Origin: Pseudomonas khavaziana
GTDB lineage: Bacteria; Pseudomonadota; Gammaproteobacteria; Pseudomonadales; Pseudomonadaceae
Assembly (NCBI RefSeq): GCF_019145205.1
Contig: NZ_JAHSTT010000001.1
Location: forward strand, 868,001 to 932,000
DNA: 64,000 nt
Direction: 5' to 3'
Position numbers and translations under genes: made by a program. This document shows positions 9,559 through 18,598 of this stretch, piece after piece (within the stretch, counting starts at the first letter, position 1; each line of letters begins with the position of its first letter). Below the pieces are notes generated by a model. It searched no databases. It had not been told where the DNA came from and worked only from the letters and a program-made list of their open reading frames with translations.

Positions 9559-10281
9559 TCAGTAATTCCCGAGGGTGGCAGTGGCCAAACCGGGAAAGTC
9601 TGTAATCAGGCTATCTACGCCGAAGTCGGCGAGCCTGCGCATCAGCGCGGGTTCGTTGACTGTCCACACGGACACGTGCAAACCCTGGCGCTGGGCTTTT
9701 TCCAGCCGCTCAGGGGTGCACAACGTCCAGTTCAACGCCAGGTATTCACAGCCGTAGTTCTGCGCGACCTTCAACGGGTCGAGCCAGGCGTATTCGGCCA
9801 CCAGGCCGCGTGACAGGTCCGGGGTGAGTTCCACGGCGGCCTTGAGCACTTCCCGCGAGCTTGATGTCACGGTGACCTTGTCCATCAGGCCAAAGCGCAC
9901 AGCCATTTCGCGAATCGCCAGCACAGTGGTGGCGGCCCGGGTGCGCGAGGCGCTTTTGACTTCCAGTTGCCAGTGGTCGAAGTCACACTTTTCGAACAGC
10001 TCCTCCAAGCGTGGGATCGGGCACGGGCTGACCCAGCCCGGGCCGCCTTTGCGCGCGTCCATCTTTACCAGGTCGGCCGCAGAATACTCGACGACCTTGC
10101 CGCGCCGGTCGGCGGTGCGCTTGAGGGTCGGGTCATGTATGACCATCAGTTCGCCGTCCATGGACAGGTGCAGGTCCAGTTCGCAACGGCGTACGCCGTG
10201 CTTGAGGCATTCCTGAAAACTGGTCAGGGTATTTTCCGGTGCTTCGCCTTTGGCACCGCGATGGCCGTAGATCAGGGTCAC
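9559..10281 (-). CDS. Glycerophosphodiester phosphodiesterase, cytoplasmic type
   Basis: A 240-residue GDPD-family enzyme that hydrolyses glycerophosphodiesters to glycerol-3-phosphate and an alcohol. Family motifs: GHRGAKGEAPENTL near the N-terminus (catalytic His and Glu), ELDLHLSMDGELMVIHDPTL (metal-binding Glu/Asp and second His), and C-terminal VWTVNE. No signal peptide, so it resembles the cytoplasmic UgpQ form rather than periplasmic GlpQ. AAGGAG lies 8 nt before the ATG. Convergent with sthA and followed upstream by a PilZ gene on the same strand. Confidence 0.9.
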   Translation of the reverse strand: MTLIYGHRGAKGEAPENTLTSFQECLKHGVRRCELDLHLSMDGELMVIHDPTLKRTADRRGKVVEYSAADLVKMDARKGGPGWVSPCPIPRLEELFEKCDFDHWQLEVKSASRTRAATTVLAIREMAVRFGLMDKVTVTSSSREVLKAAVELTPDLSRGLVAEYAWLDPLKVAQNYGCEYLALNWTLCTPERLEKAQRQGLHVSVWTVNEPALMRRLADFGVDSLITDFPGLATATLGNY

Positions 10282-10325
10282 AGTTGCTCCTTTGCGCCAG
10301 GATCGCTGGCGTAATGACTAGGTAT

Positions 10326-10904
10326 TCAGGTGTCGTCGCTTTGTTCTCGCGCCAGGCGGCGTTCCTGCGCCTGCTTTTGCAGGATGTAGCGCGCCAGCAA
10401 CTGGCGTTGGGCATCGGTCATGGATTCGAATTCCGTGCCCACATCAAAGCTGTCGCCCTTGGGGTCGCAATGGGTCACCCGCGCACGCAGCAACAGGCCG
10501 AGCGCCTGGGGCATCAGCACCAGCTTGACCGCCAGGTGAGTGTCGGGCGCCAACGGGGTAGGGTGCTGGAAGTCGATGCCGCCCTCGGAAAGGATCACCG
10601 GTTGCGGCGCGCCCACTTCACTCAGCAGGCCGCGGGCCATGACCTGGCTGAGCAGGTCCAGGCGTTTGTTCTGCACCTTGAGGAACGCCGCCAGGCTGCG
10701 GTCTTTTTCGCTGATCTGGCGCAGCAGGTGCTGGGCTTCGAATTCGCTCAGGTGCAGTTCGCTCAGCAGGTTGAACAACGGCGAATCATCCAGCAACACT
10801 TCCTTGCTCGCCGCTTCGGGGCCAGACAATGTGCTGATTTGAAGTGCGATCATGTCGTCGATACGGTAGTATTCGCGGCGCTCTTCTTCATCTAATGTCG
10901 ACAT
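10326..10904 (-). CDS. PilZ-domain protein
   Basis: 192 residues. The N-terminus has RREYYR, the arginine pair of PilZ (RxxxR), and the region ILSEGG sits where the second c-di-GMP motif (D/N-x-S-x-x-G) is expected, with Ile in place of Asp/Asn. Between them lies a helical insert of about 90 residues. It probably belongs to the PilZ proteins found beside lolCDE in pseudomonads. It may bind c-di-GMP weakly or not at all because of the changed residue. Divergent from lolC with about 94 bp between. Confidence 0.75.
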   Translation of the reverse strand: MSTLDEEERREYYRIDDMIALQISTLSGPEAASKEVLLDDSPLFNLLSELHLSEFEAQHLLRQISEKDRSLAAFLKVQNKRLDLLSQVMARGLLSEVGAPQPVILSEGGIDFQHPTPLAPDTHLAVKLVLMPQALGLLLRARVTHCDPKGDSFDVGTEFESMTDAQRQLLARYILQKQAQERRLAREQSDDT

Positions 10905-10998
10905 GGCGAACCCCAGGTTACGGTAATGGTCTGAGTGTAAAGCTGCTTACCAGACCCCGCCACCGGGACGTCTTCTTTTCCTCCGAACAAGCCCCGAC

Positions 10999-12249
10999 AT
11001 GTTCAGACCTCTCTTCGTATTTATTGGCACGCGTTATACCCGTGCAAAGCGTCGCAATCATTTTGTGTCGTTCATTTCCTTGACCTCGATGATCGGTCTC
11101 GCCCTGGGCGTGGTCGTGATGATCGTGGTGCTGTCGGTGATGAACGGCTTCGACCATGAGATGCGCACCCGCGTGCTGGGCATGGTGCCCCACGCGACCA
11201 TTGAGGGCGATGCGCCCATCGATGATTGGCAAAGCCTGGCCGCCAAGGTCAAGCAGAACCCCAAGGTCGTGGCCGTTGCGCCGTTTACCCAGATGCAGGG
11301 GTTGCTGACCAACGACGGCAAGGTGCAGAAGATCCTGCTCAATGCCATCGACCCGGCCCAGGAGCGCAACGTCTCGATCATCGACAAGTTCATGCAGCAA
11401 GGTAAGCTCGACGACCTGGCCCCCGGAAGTTTCGGCATCGTTATCGGTGACAAGGCCGCGGCCAAGCTCGGCGTGGGGGTTGGCGACAAGCTGACCTTCG
11501 TCGCGCCGGAAGTCACCGTGACCCCGGCCGGCATGTTCCCGCGCATGAAGCGCTTTACCGTGGTGGGCACCTTCCATGTCGGCGCCGGCGAAATCGACGG
11601 TTACATCGGCCTGACCAACCTCACCGACCTGGCCCGCCTGCATCGCTGGCAGCCGGACCAGGTGCAGGGCCTGCGCCTGAAATTCAATGACCTGTTCGAT
11701 GCGCCGCGTGGCGCCTGGGAAATTGCCCAGCACCTGGGCGAGTCGCAGTACTACGCCCGCGACTGGACCCGTACCCACGGCAACCTGTACCAGGCCATCC
11801 GCATGGAAAAAGCCATGATCGGCCTGCTGTTGCTGCTGATCGTCGCGGTTGCCGCCTTCAACATCATCTCCACGCTGGTGATGGTGGTGAACGACAAGAA
11901 GGGCGATATCGCCATCCTGCGCACCCTGGGCGCCACGCCGGGGCAGATCATGGCGATCTTCATGGTGCAGGGCACCGTGATCGGCGTGGTCGGCACCCTG
12001 ATCGGCACGGCGGTGGGCATTCTGGCCGCGCTGAACGTCAGCGCCGCCATCGCCCTGCTTGAAAAAGTGATCGGCCACAAGTTTCTCAACGCCGACGTCT
12101 ACTTCATCGATTACTTGCCGTCCCAGGTGCAAACCCAGGACGTGCTGATGGTGGGCGGCGCTGCGTTGGTCCTGAGCTTCCTTGCCACCCTGTATCCAGC
12201 CTGGCGCGCGGCACGCACCCAGCCAGCACAGGCATTACGTTATGAGTGA
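10999..12249 (+). CDS. lolC: Lipoprotein-releasing ABC transporter permease LolC
   Basis: A 416-residue inner-membrane permease of the LolC/LolE family: one transmembrane helix near residues 25-48 ([23 protein letters not shown]), a large periplasmic domain, then three helices from about residue 270 to the end. It extracts outer-membrane lipoproteins from the inner membrane and hands them to LolA. It is the first gene of lolC-lolD-lolE and is strongly similar to the lolE copy downstream (shared [17 protein letters not shown] start). The assignment of C versus E rests on gene order. Confidence 0.9.
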   Translation: MFRPLFVFIGTRYTRAKRRNHFVSFISLTSMIGLALGVVVMIVVLSVMNGFDHEMRTRVLGMVPHATIEGDAPIDDWQSLAAKVKQNPKVVAVAPFTQMQGLLTNDGKVQKILLNAIDPAQERNVSIIDKFMQQGKLDDLAPGSFGIVIGDKAAAKLGVGVGDKLTFVAPEVTVTPAGMFPRMKRFTVVGTFHVGAGEIDGYIGLTNLTDLARLHRWQPDQVQGLRLKFNDLFDAPRGAWEIAQHLGESQYYARDWTRTHGNLYQAIRMEKAMIGLLLLLIVAVAAFNIISTLVMVVNDKKGDIAILRTLGATPGQIMAIFMVQGTVIGVVGTLIGTAVGILAALNVSAAIALLEKVIGHKFLNADVYFIDYLPSQVQTQDVLMVGGAALVLSFLATLYPAWRAARTQPAQALRYE

Positions 12250-12256
12250 ATCGGGC

Positions 12257-12940
12257 ATGAGTGAAAAAGCAATCCTGAGCTGCCGCAACCTGGGCAAATC
12301 CTACGAGGAAGGCCCGGAGTCTGTGGTGGTGCTGTCCAACCTGCAACTTGAACTGCACCCGGGCGAGCGCGTGGCAATCGTCGGCAGTTCCGGTTCCGGC
12401 AAAAGTACCTTGCTCAACCTGCTGGGCGGCCTCGATACGCCGTCCCAGGGCAGCGTGTGGCTGGCCGGTGAAGAGCTCTCGGCGTTGAATGAAAAGGCCC
12501 GTGGGCAACTGCGCAACCGTTCGTTGGGCTTTGTGTACCAGTTCCACCACCTGTTGCCGGAATTCACCGCCCTGGAAAACGTGTGCATGCCGCTGTTGAT
12601 CGGCAAGACCGCGATCCCCGAAGCGCGCCAGCGTGCCACCGCTTTGCTGGAGCGTGTCGGCCTCGGCCATCGCCTGGAGCACAAGCCGGCCGAGCTGTCC
12701 GGCGGCGAGCGCCAGCGTGTGGCGATTGCCCGCGCCCTGGTGAACAACCCGGGCCTGGTGATGCTCGACGAGCCGACCGGCAACCTCGACTCCCACACCG
12801 CCCAGGGCATCAAGGATTTGATGCTGGAACTGAGCACCCAGATGCGCACCGCGTTCCTGGTGGTGACCCATGACATGAGCATGGCCCGGCAGATGGACCG
12901 CGTGTTGCACCTGCAGGAAGGTCACCTGGTCGCCATCTGA
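12257..12940 (+). CDS. lolD: Lipoprotein-releasing ABC transporter ATPase LolD
   Basis: A 227-residue ABC ATPase driving lipoprotein release. Walker [10 protein letters not shown], signature [15 protein letters not shown], Walker [12 protein letters not shown] and the H-loop VTHD are all present. I place the start at 12257 ([19 protein letters not shown]), which matches the usual LolD N-terminus. An ATG at 12242, overlapping the end of lolC, is also in frame and would add five residues. Neither has a strong ribosome-binding site, so translation is probably coupled to lolC. Confidence 0.95.
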   Translation: MSEKAILSCRNLGKSYEEGPESVVVLSNLQLELHPGERVAIVGSSGSGKSTLLNLLGGLDTPSQGSVWLAGEELSALNEKARGQLRNRSLGFVYQFHHLLPEFTALENVCMPLLIGKTAIPEARQRATALLERVGLGHRLEHKPAELSGGERQRVAIARALVNNPGLVMLDEPTGNLDSHTAQGIKDLMLELSTQMRTAFLVVTHDMSMARQMDRVLHLQEGHLVAI

Positions 12941-12948
12941 CCTGTTTC

Positions 12949-12976
12949 AAGCCTGGCGCCTGGCGTCGGGCTTTTT
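12949..12976 (+). terminator. Terminator-like hairpin between lolD and lolE
   Basis: AAGCCTGGC and GGCGTCGGGCTT pair with G-U wobbles around a short loop and are followed by a run of five Ts, then more Ts. It lies 8 bp after lolD and 25 bp before lolE, so it may lower lolE transcription relative to lolCD. Confidence 0.55.
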
Positions 12977-13000
12977 CATTTTTTCAGGCGGTGTACGCGA

Positions 13001-14245
13001 ATGTTCAGACCGTTATCCATTTTCATCGGCACGCGCTATACCCGCGCCAAGCGCCGCAACCGTTTTGTCTCGTTTATCTCGATGACCTCGATGATCGGCC
13101 TCGCCCTGGGCGTATTGGCGATGATCGTGGTGCTTTCGGTGATGAACGGCTTCCAGCGCGAAATGAGCTCGCGCATCCTCGGCATGGTGCCCCACGCCAC
13201 CATCGTCGGCGTAAAGCCGATTGATGACTGGCAACCGGTGGCCGCCGCGGCGATGAAGAATCCGCAAGTCACCGCCGCCGTACCCTTCACACAGATGGAC
13301 GGTATGTTCTCCTACAAGGGCGCCATGCAGCCGATCGAGATCAGCGGCGTCGACCCGGCCCAGGAAGGCAAGGTATCGATCGTGACCCAGCACATTGTGC
13401 GCGGCAAGCTGGACGACCTGAAACCCGGTGAATTCGGCGTGGTGGTCGGCGATATCACCGCACGCCGCTTCCGCCTGAATGTGGGCGACAAGCTGACCCT
13501 GATCGTGCCGGAACTGAGCAGCGCGCCGGGCGGTATCACCCCGCGCATGCAGCGGCTGAACGTGGTGGGTATCTTCAAGGTGGGCGCCGAGCTGGATGGC
13601 TCCATGGCCCTGATCCACATGGCCGACGCCGCTGAAATCCAGCATTGGCAGCCCAACCAGGTGCAAAGCGTGCGCCTGGCGGTGAAGGACCTGTATGCAG
13701 CGCCCAAAGTCTCGGCAGATATCGCCGCCAGCCTGGGCGCGGCTTACAAGCCGGACGACTGGACCCACACCCAGGGCAGCCTGTTCAGCGCGATGAAAAT
13801 GGAAAAGACCATGATCGGCCTGCTGTTGCTGATGATCGTCGCCGTGGCCGCGTTCAACATCATCGCCACCTTGATCATGGTGGTGAACGACAAGGGCGCG
13901 GACATCGCGATCCTGCGCACCATCGGCGCCACGCCCCGGCAGATCATGGCAATCTTCATGGTGCAGGGCACGGTGATTGGTGTGGTCGGTACCCTGATTG
14001 GCGGGGTGCTTGGGGTGATCGCAGCGCTGAACGTCAGTGAGCTGGTGGGCTGGCTGGAGCGGGTCAGTGGGCAGCATATCTTCAGTTCGGACGTGTACTT
14101 CGTCAGCAACCTGCCTTCGGAGCTGCAAGGTGGGGATGTGTTGCTGATTTGTTCGGCGGGGTTTGTATTGAGCTTTTTGGCGACGATTTACCCGGCGTAT
14201 CGGGCGGCGAAGATTGAGCCGGCGCATGCCTTGAGATATTCGTAG
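13001..14245 (+). CDS. lolE: Lipoprotein-releasing ABC transporter permease LolE
   Basis: A 414-residue second permease of the Lol complex with the same topology as LolC: one N-terminal helix, a periplasmic domain of about 210 residues, and three C-terminal helices. The two permeases pair as a heterodimer on a LolD dimer. Near identity to LolC in the membrane parts and divergence in the periplasmic part point to an old duplication. The codons for the first 45 residues are also very alike, so recombination between the two copies is possible. 60 bp separate it from lolD. Confidence 0.9.
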   Translation: MFRPLSIFIGTRYTRAKRRNRFVSFISMTSMIGLALGVLAMIVVLSVMNGFQREMSSRILGMVPHATIVGVKPIDDWQPVAAAAMKNPQVTAAVPFTQMDGMFSYKGAMQPIEISGVDPAQEGKVSIVTQHIVRGKLDDLKPGEFGVVVGDITARRFRLNVGDKLTLIVPELSSAPGGITPRMQRLNVVGIFKVGAELDGSMALIHMADAAEIQHWQPNQVQSVRLAVKDLYAAPKVSADIAASLGAAYKPDDWTHTQGSLFSAMKMEKTMIGLLLLMIVAVAAFNIIATLIMVVNDKGADIAILRTIGATPRQIMAIFMVQGTVIGVVGTLIGGVLGVIAALNVSELVGWLERVSGQHIFSSDVYFVSNLPSELQGGDVLLICSAGFVLSFLATIYPAYRAAKIEPAHALRYS

Positions 14246-14257
14246 TCTTTGAGAATG

Positions 14258-14345
14258 CCATCGGGAGCAAGCCCCCTCCCACATTTTGACCTCATTGTTC
14301 CTGAATAAACGCGGTCCAGTGTGGGAGGGGGCTTGCCCCCGATAG
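14258..14345. repeat. REP doublet, family B, inverted topology
   Basis: Arms are in the reverse order of most copies: the CGGGAGCAAGCCCCCTCCCA arm lies first and GTGGGAGGGGGCTTGCCCCC second. The loop shares TTCCTGAATAAACGCGG (14298-14314) with a family-A loop at 23777-23793. Confidence 0.8.
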
Positions 14346-14362
14346 GGCCTGCCGAGCCTGCA

Positions 14363-15709
14363 TCAATCTCCCTTCGGCAACTCGATCACAAACCTTGTCC
14401 ACCCCGCCTGCGACTCACAATAAATCCTCCCCCCGTGGGCCCGCACAATCGATTGGGTAATCGCCAACCCCAGCCCTGCATGTTCACTGCTGCCTGCGCG
14501 CCTTGACGGGTCGGCCCGGTAGAAACGGTCAAACAACCGCGGCAATAACTGCGCTGGAATGTCATCCCCGGTGTTCTCAACCGCAAGTGTCACGCCTTCG
14601 TCCATTCGCACCCGCACCTCACCGCCTGGTGGGGTAAACCGCAGCGCGTTATCGAGCAAGTTCGACAGGGCCCGGCGCAACATGCCGCGATCGCCCAGCG
14701 TATGGGCGGTGCCTTCGCGAACCAGCGTGACCTGCGCATCCTCTGCCAGCAGGGTAAAAAATTCCAACAGGGCGTCGACCTCATCGCCCAGATTCAGGGC
14801 TTCACGGCTGGGCATCAGCAAGCCGTGGTCGGCCTTGGCCAGGTATAGCATGTCGTTGACCAGTTGTGCCATCCACTGCAATTCCTCCAGGTTGCTGTGC
14901 AGCGCTTCGCGGTAATCCTCCAGTGGGCGTGGCTGGGTGAGAATGACCTGGGTCTGGGTCAGCAGGTTGGAGAGTGGTGTGCGCAGTTCGTGGGCGATAT
15001 CCGCCGAGAACGCCGATAGACGCTGGAACGCATCGTCCAGGCGCCCCAGCATGGCATTGAAGGCCTGGGCCAGTTCCGCCAGCTCCACTGGCATTTGCGC
15101 CTGGGGCAGGCGTTGGGTCAGGGAATGGGCGGATACGCTGGCGGCCACCTCGCCCATGCGCCGCAACGGTCGCAACCCACTGCGCGCAGCCCAGGCGCCG
15201 AGCAGGGCGGTGGCCAGGGCCGAGAGGCCGACGGTCAGCCAGATCAAGCGCTGCATACGCTCCAGAAAGTGCTGGTGGTGGGTGATGTCGAGTATCAGGC
15301 TCAGCTGTGGCGAGCCGGGTTGGCCGGGCGTCAACGGCGCGTTGTACACACGGTAGTCGGTGCCGGCGTTTTGCAGGCTGTGCAGGCCCGGTGCTGCGGG
15401 CACGCTGAGGTACGGCGCACCGTCCACCCAGCGCTGGTCGGCCGCAGTGATACGCAAGGTGAAGTCGGGCTGCTGATCAAGTTCGGCGCGCCATTGCGGG
15501 CCTCGCAGGGCAAAGGCTTGCCGTGAGTCGACACCCTGCAAGGCGCTGCGCAGGGCCACCAGCTTGCTGTCGAGCAGTTGCTGGTCCAGCTCGATAAAGT
15601 GCGCTTCGCTGGCGCGGTTGAACAGCACCCCGGCAATCAACGAGACCACCGCCGTGCAGGCGGCAAACAGCAGCGCCAGGCGGCTGGCCAGGGACAGGCG
15701 CTTGATCAC
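14363..15709 (-). CDS. copS: Heavy-metal (copper) sensor histidine kinase
   Basis: A 448-residue membrane sensor kinase of the CopS/CusS/CzcS type. Transmembrane helix 1 at about residues 10-30, periplasmic sensor domain about 31-153, helix 2 at about 155-175, HAMP domain, HisKA with phospho-acceptor His240 in [13 protein letters not shown], and a HATPase domain (N-box NLLDNAL, G-boxes to the C-terminus). It should sense periplasmic copper and phosphorylate the adjacent regulator. Its start overlaps the regulator stop by 4 nt. Copper specificity is inferred from the cupredoxin next door and the CopR-type box. Confidence 0.88.
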   Translation of the reverse strand: MIKRLSLASRLALLFAACTAVVSLIAGVLFNRASEAHFIELDQQLLDSKLVALRSALQGVDSRQAFALRGPQWRAELDQQPDFTLRITAADQRWVDGAPYLSVPAAPGLHSLQNAGTDYRVYNAPLTPGQPGSPQLSLILDITHHQHFLERMQRLIWLTVGLSALATALLGAWAARSGLRPLRRMGEVAASVSAHSLTQRLPQAQMPVELAELAQAFNAMLGRLDDAFQRLSAFSADIAHELRTPLSNLLTQTQVILTQPRPLEDYREALHSNLEELQWMAQLVNDMLYLAKADHGLLMPSREALNLGDEVDALLEFFTLLAEDAQVTLVREGTAHTLGDRGMLRRALSNLLDNALRFTPPGGEVRVRMDEGVTLAVENTGDDIPAQLLPRLFDRFYRADPSRRAGSSEHAGLGLAITQSIVRAHGGRIYCESQAGWTRFVIELPKGD

Positions 15710-16386
15710 GTGAACCGCTCCTCCAGCACATAGCCCATGCCGCGCACGGTGTGGATCAGCTTGTTGGGGAAGTTGTCATCGACTTTAAGGCGCAGGCGAC
15801 GGATCGCCACTTCGATGATGTTGGTGTCGCTGTCGAAATTCATGTCCCAGACCTGGGAAGCGATCAGGGTCTTGGGCAGCACTTCGCCCTGGCGACGCAG
15901 CAGCAGTTCCAGCAGGGCAAATTCCTTGGCGGTGAGGTCAATGCGCTGGCCGTCGCGCTCGACCCGGCGGCGGATCAGGTCCAGGCTCAGGTCGGCCAGT
16001 TGCAGGGTGGTTTCCTGCGGTGTGCTGCTGCCACGGCGCAACAAGGTGCGCACCCGGGCCAGCAGCTCGGAAAAGGCGAAGGGCTTGACCAGGTAATCGT
16101 CGGCGCCCAGTTCCAGGCCATGCACGCGGTCTTCCACGGCATCGCGAGCGGTGAGGAACAGCACCGGCATATCCAGGCCGGCACTGCGCACCGCCTGCAG
16201 GATCTGCCAGCCATCGCGGCCCGGCAGCATCACATCGAGGATCAACAAGTCATAGTCACCCGTCAGCGCCAGGTGCTGGCCGGTCGTGCCGTCGGCCACC
16301 AGTTCGGTGGTAAAGCCAGCCTCGGCCAGGCCCTGACGCAGGTAGTGGCCGGTTTTGGGTTGGTCTTCGACGATCAGCAGTTTCAT
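15706..16386 (-). CDS. copR: Heavy-metal (copper) response regulator
   Basis: A 226-residue OmpR-family regulator. Receiver domain with acidic pocket (E7, D8) and phospho-acceptor Asp51 in [11 protein letters not shown]-terminal winged helix ending in the [12 protein letters not shown] motif. It is first in the copRS operon and divergent from the cupredoxin gene, across an intergenic region holding a TGACAA-N2-TTGTAAT box that fits the CusR/CopR consensus. It likely activates the cupredoxin gene and perhaps itself under copper. Confidence 0.9.
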   Translation of the reverse strand: MKLLIVEDQPKTGHYLRQGLAEAGFTTELVADGTTGQHLALTGDYDLLILDVMLPGRDGWQILQAVRSAGLDMPVLFLTARDAVEDRVHGLELGADDYLVKPFAFSELLARVRTLLRRGSSTPQETTLQLADLSLDLIRRRVERDGQRIDLTAKEFALLELLLRRQGEVLPKTLIASQVWDMNFDSDTNIIEVAIRRLRLKVDDNFPNKLIHTVRGMGYVLEERFT

Positions 16387-16408
16387 ATAAAACTCTTAAT
16401 AGGTGCTA

Positions 16409-16508
16409 TGCAGGAGCGAGCTTGCTCGCGAAAAGCGTCAACGATAACGCGTATGACCTGGCTCGGCGCGGTGTGCTGGAGCCCTTCGCGAGCAAGCTCG
16501 CTCCTACA
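16409..16508. repeat. REPIN, family A
   Basis: AGGAGCGAGCTTGCTCGCGA arm at the left and its inverted copy at the right, with CGTCAACGATAACGCG in the loop. It sits in the copR-cupredoxin divergent promoter region, between copR and the candidate CopR box. Confidence 0.85.
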
Positions 16509-16556
16509 AAAAAACATCGGCCTTTATACCCTGGGCTCCAGGGGATGGGCGCAAGC

Positions 16557-16571
16557 TGACAAAGTTGTAAT
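16557..16571 (+). promoter_or_regulatory. Candidate CopR/CusR box
   Basis: TGACAAAGTTGTAAT matches the known CusR/PcoR/CopR-type consensus TGACAA-N2-TTGTCAT with a single change. It is 78 bp upstream of the cupredoxin start and faces copR on the other side. The only dyad of this type seen near the copper genes. Confidence 0.6.
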
Positions 16572-16648
16572 CTAGCAGTCAGCTGGCTGGCAGCGGGGCT
16601 ATCTTAAAGTGCGACCCAAGCTGGTCACCTATTTTTGGAGAGTGAAAG

Positions 16649-17170
16649 ATGGCGTTGCGCACACCCCTGTTATTGGCGGGCTGCTTGTTGGCGATGAGCT
16701 TCAATGCGCTGGCGGACGCTGCCCACACCTACGCGTTCGGCCAGCCGGCACCGGCGGATCAAGCCACGCGTACTGTGGAAGTTACGCTGCAGGACATTGC
16801 CTTTGAGCCCAAGGCCCTGGACGTAAAGGCCGGTGAAACCGTGCGTTTCGTGCTGGTCAACAAAGGCCAGCTGCTTCACGAATTCAACCTGGGCGACGCA
16901 GCGATGCATGCCGCCCACCAGAAGGAGATGCTGCAAATGCAAGCCAGCGGCATGCTCACCGCCACCGGCATGGGCAAGATGGACCACAGCGCCATGGGCC
17001 ACGGCGATATGGGTGGCATGAAGCACGACGATCCCAACAGCGTGCTGGTGGAGCCGGGCAAGACCGCCGAGCTGACCTGGACCTTCACCAAGGCCACGGG
17101 CCTGGAGTTCGCCTGCAACCTGCCGGGGCATTATCAAGCGGGCATGGTCGGCAAACTGACCGTTGAGTGA
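16649..17170 (+). CDS. Exported methionine-rich cupredoxin
   Basis: A 173-residue protein with a signal peptide ending around Ala22-Asp23 and a plastocyanin/cupredoxin fold. Type-1 copper ligands are His77, Cys156, His161 and Met166. Between the first ligand and the others is a loop (about residues 83-128) rich in Met and His, which may hold further Cu(I). It probably buffers or oxidises copper in the periplasm. GGAGAG ribosome-binding site; a CopR-type box lies 78 bp upstream. The same gene order (copS, copR, cupredoxin, queF) is known from other Pseudomonas. Confidence 0.85.
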   Translation: MALRTPLLLAGCLLAMSFNALADAAHTYAFGQPAPADQATRTVEVTLQDIAFEPKALDVKAGETVRFVLVNKGQLLHEFNLGDAAMHAAHQKEMLQMQASGMLTATGMGKMDHSAMGHGDMGGMKHDDPNSVLVEPGKTAELTWTFTKATGLEFACNLPGHYQAGMVGKLTVE

Positions 17171-17236
17171 GGGGTTTGTTAAGGCCATGAGCAAAGGCTG
17201 GTAGACTGGCGCGGTTTATTTAGCCAGGTTTCCGCC

Positions 17237-18067
17237 ATGCATCCCGCAGCCGAACATTCGCCGCTGGGCAAGTCCAGTGAATACATCTCTACCTATACGC
17301 CTTCGTTGCTGTTCCCGATTCCGCGCGCCGCCAAATGGGCCGAACTGGGCCTGAGCGCCGACACCCTGCCGTACAAGGGCGTGGATTTCTGGAACTGCTT
17401 CGAACTGTCCTGGTTGCTGCCGTCGGGCAAACCGGTGGTGGCCATCGGTGAGTTCAGCATCCCGGCTGACTCGCCGAACATCATCGAGTCCAAGTCGTTC
17501 AAGCTGTACCTCAACTCGTTGAACCAGACCACCTTTGTCGATACGCAAAGCCTGGAAGCCACCCTGCGCACCGACCTCAGCTTTGCAGCCGGCAAGCCGG
17601 TGACCGTGCGCATCCGCAGCCTGGCCGACATCGAGGCCGAAGGCGTGATGGCGTTGCCGGGTGCGTGCATTGATGGCCTGGATATCAGCGTCAGCAACTA
17701 CGAACACCCGCGCCCGGAGCTGCTGCGTTGCGATGACTCGCGTGTGGTGGAGGAGAGCGTGCACAGCCACTTGCTCAAATCCAACTGCCCGGTGACCAGC
17801 CAGCCGGATTGGGGCAGCGTGGTGGTGGAGTACCGTGGCGCGGCATTGGATCACGCCAGCCTGCTGGAATATATCGTGAGTTTTCGCCAGCACTCGGACT
17901 TTCATGAACAGTGCGTGGAACGCATCTTTCTCGACCTGCAGCGCTTGCTCAAGCCGGAGAAGTTGACCGTGTATGCGCGCTATGTGCGCCGGGGCGGGTT
18001 GGATATCAACCCGTACCGCAGCACTGAGAATACGCAGTTCCTGAACGTGCGCCTGGCGCGCCAGTAA
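17237..18067 (+). CDS. queF: NADPH-dependent 7-cyano-7-deazaguanine reductase
   Basis: A 276-residue two-domain QueF, which reduces preQ0 to preQ1 in queuosine synthesis. The QueF motif is [15 protein letters not shown] (residues 84-98), and the nucleophilic Cys184 lies in [14 protein letters not shown], followed by the conserved FRxHxxFHExCVE segment. Length fits the E. coli-type bimodular enzyme (282). 66 bp after the cupredoxin gene; whether they share a transcript is not clear. Confidence 0.95.
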   Translation: MHPAAEHSPLGKSSEYISTYTPSLLFPIPRAAKWAELGLSADTLPYKGVDFWNCFELSWLLPSGKPVVAIGEFSIPADSPNIIESKSFKLYLNSLNQTTFVDTQSLEATLRTDLSFAAGKPVTVRIRSLADIEAEGVMALPGACIDGLDISVSNYEHPRPELLRCDDSRVVEESVHSHLLKSNCPVTSQPDWGSVVVEYRGAALDHASLLEYIVSFRQHSDFHEQCVERIFLDLQRLLKPEKLTVYARYVRRGGLDINPYRSTENTQFLNVRLARQ

Positions 18068-18086
18068 GCCTGCACACAAAACTAAA

Positions 18087-18190
18087 TGTGGGAGGGGGCT
18101 TGCTCCCGATAGCGGCGTGTCAGTCACAGCATCTGTGTCTGAACTTCTGCTATCGGGAGCAAGTCGAATCGTCGCACCGCCCCTCCCACA
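18087..18190. repeat. REPIN, family B, with a variant right arm
   Basis: The left arm is standard, but the right arm carries TCGAATCGTCGCACCG between GGGAGCAAG and CCCCTCCCACA, net about 15 bp longer than the other copies. This could be a different REP subfamily arm rather than a chance insertion. Confidence 0.75.
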
Positions 18191-18220
18191 TTTTGGTTCT
18201 TTATTTGGCTTAGGGTCGGG

Positions 18221-18487
18221 TCAGATCCCGATATTGCCCAGGGTGATCATGATATTGCGCAAGGTCCCGGAAATGACCGGGTGCTCGGCGTCGAACTCTA
18301 TGGCCGCCTGATTCACATCGTCGGAGATGCTCGGCGTCTGGGTGGCTGGTTCCAATTCAAGTTGCACTTCGAACTTGGCAATCAGTTCCTCCAACGCTTC
18401 ACGTTTTTCCGGTGACAGCGGTGGCTCCTGTTCCAGCTGCCCGCGCAGGATCTCGACCTGTTCTTCCAGCTTTTTGCGATCAGGCAT
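18221..18487 (-). CDS. DUF4404 family protein
   Basis: A small acidic protein of 88 residues, MPDRKKLEEQVEILRGQLEQ at its start, mostly helical with leucine-rich heptads in the first half and a short glycine-ending C-terminus (NIMITLGNIGI). It matches the DUF4404 family found across pseudomonads, whose function is unknown. No signal peptide or membrane helix. It stands alone between queF and the HAD-like gene. Confidence 0.75.
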   Translation of the reverse strand: MPDRKKLEEQVEILRGQLEQEPPLSPEKREALEELIAKFEVQLELEPATQTPSISDDVNQAAIEFDAEHPVISGTLRNIMITLGNIGI

Positions 18488-18598
18488 GACGTTCTTTCCT
18501 TTTATCGATAGTCACTGGCATAGACCACGGCACGCCGCGAAAGGTCTACGGGCTGACCTGTAGATTAATCCACTGGGGCCAACCGTGCATGATCTCCG

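Noticed and set aside
10999..14245. lolC/lolE similarity considered as recent tandem duplication
   Set aside because: Two LolC-like permeases flanking lolD is the normal lolCDE arrangement.
17180..17236. preQ1 riboswitch before queF
   Set aside because: The gap is too short and lacks the C-rich loop/pseudoknot pattern.
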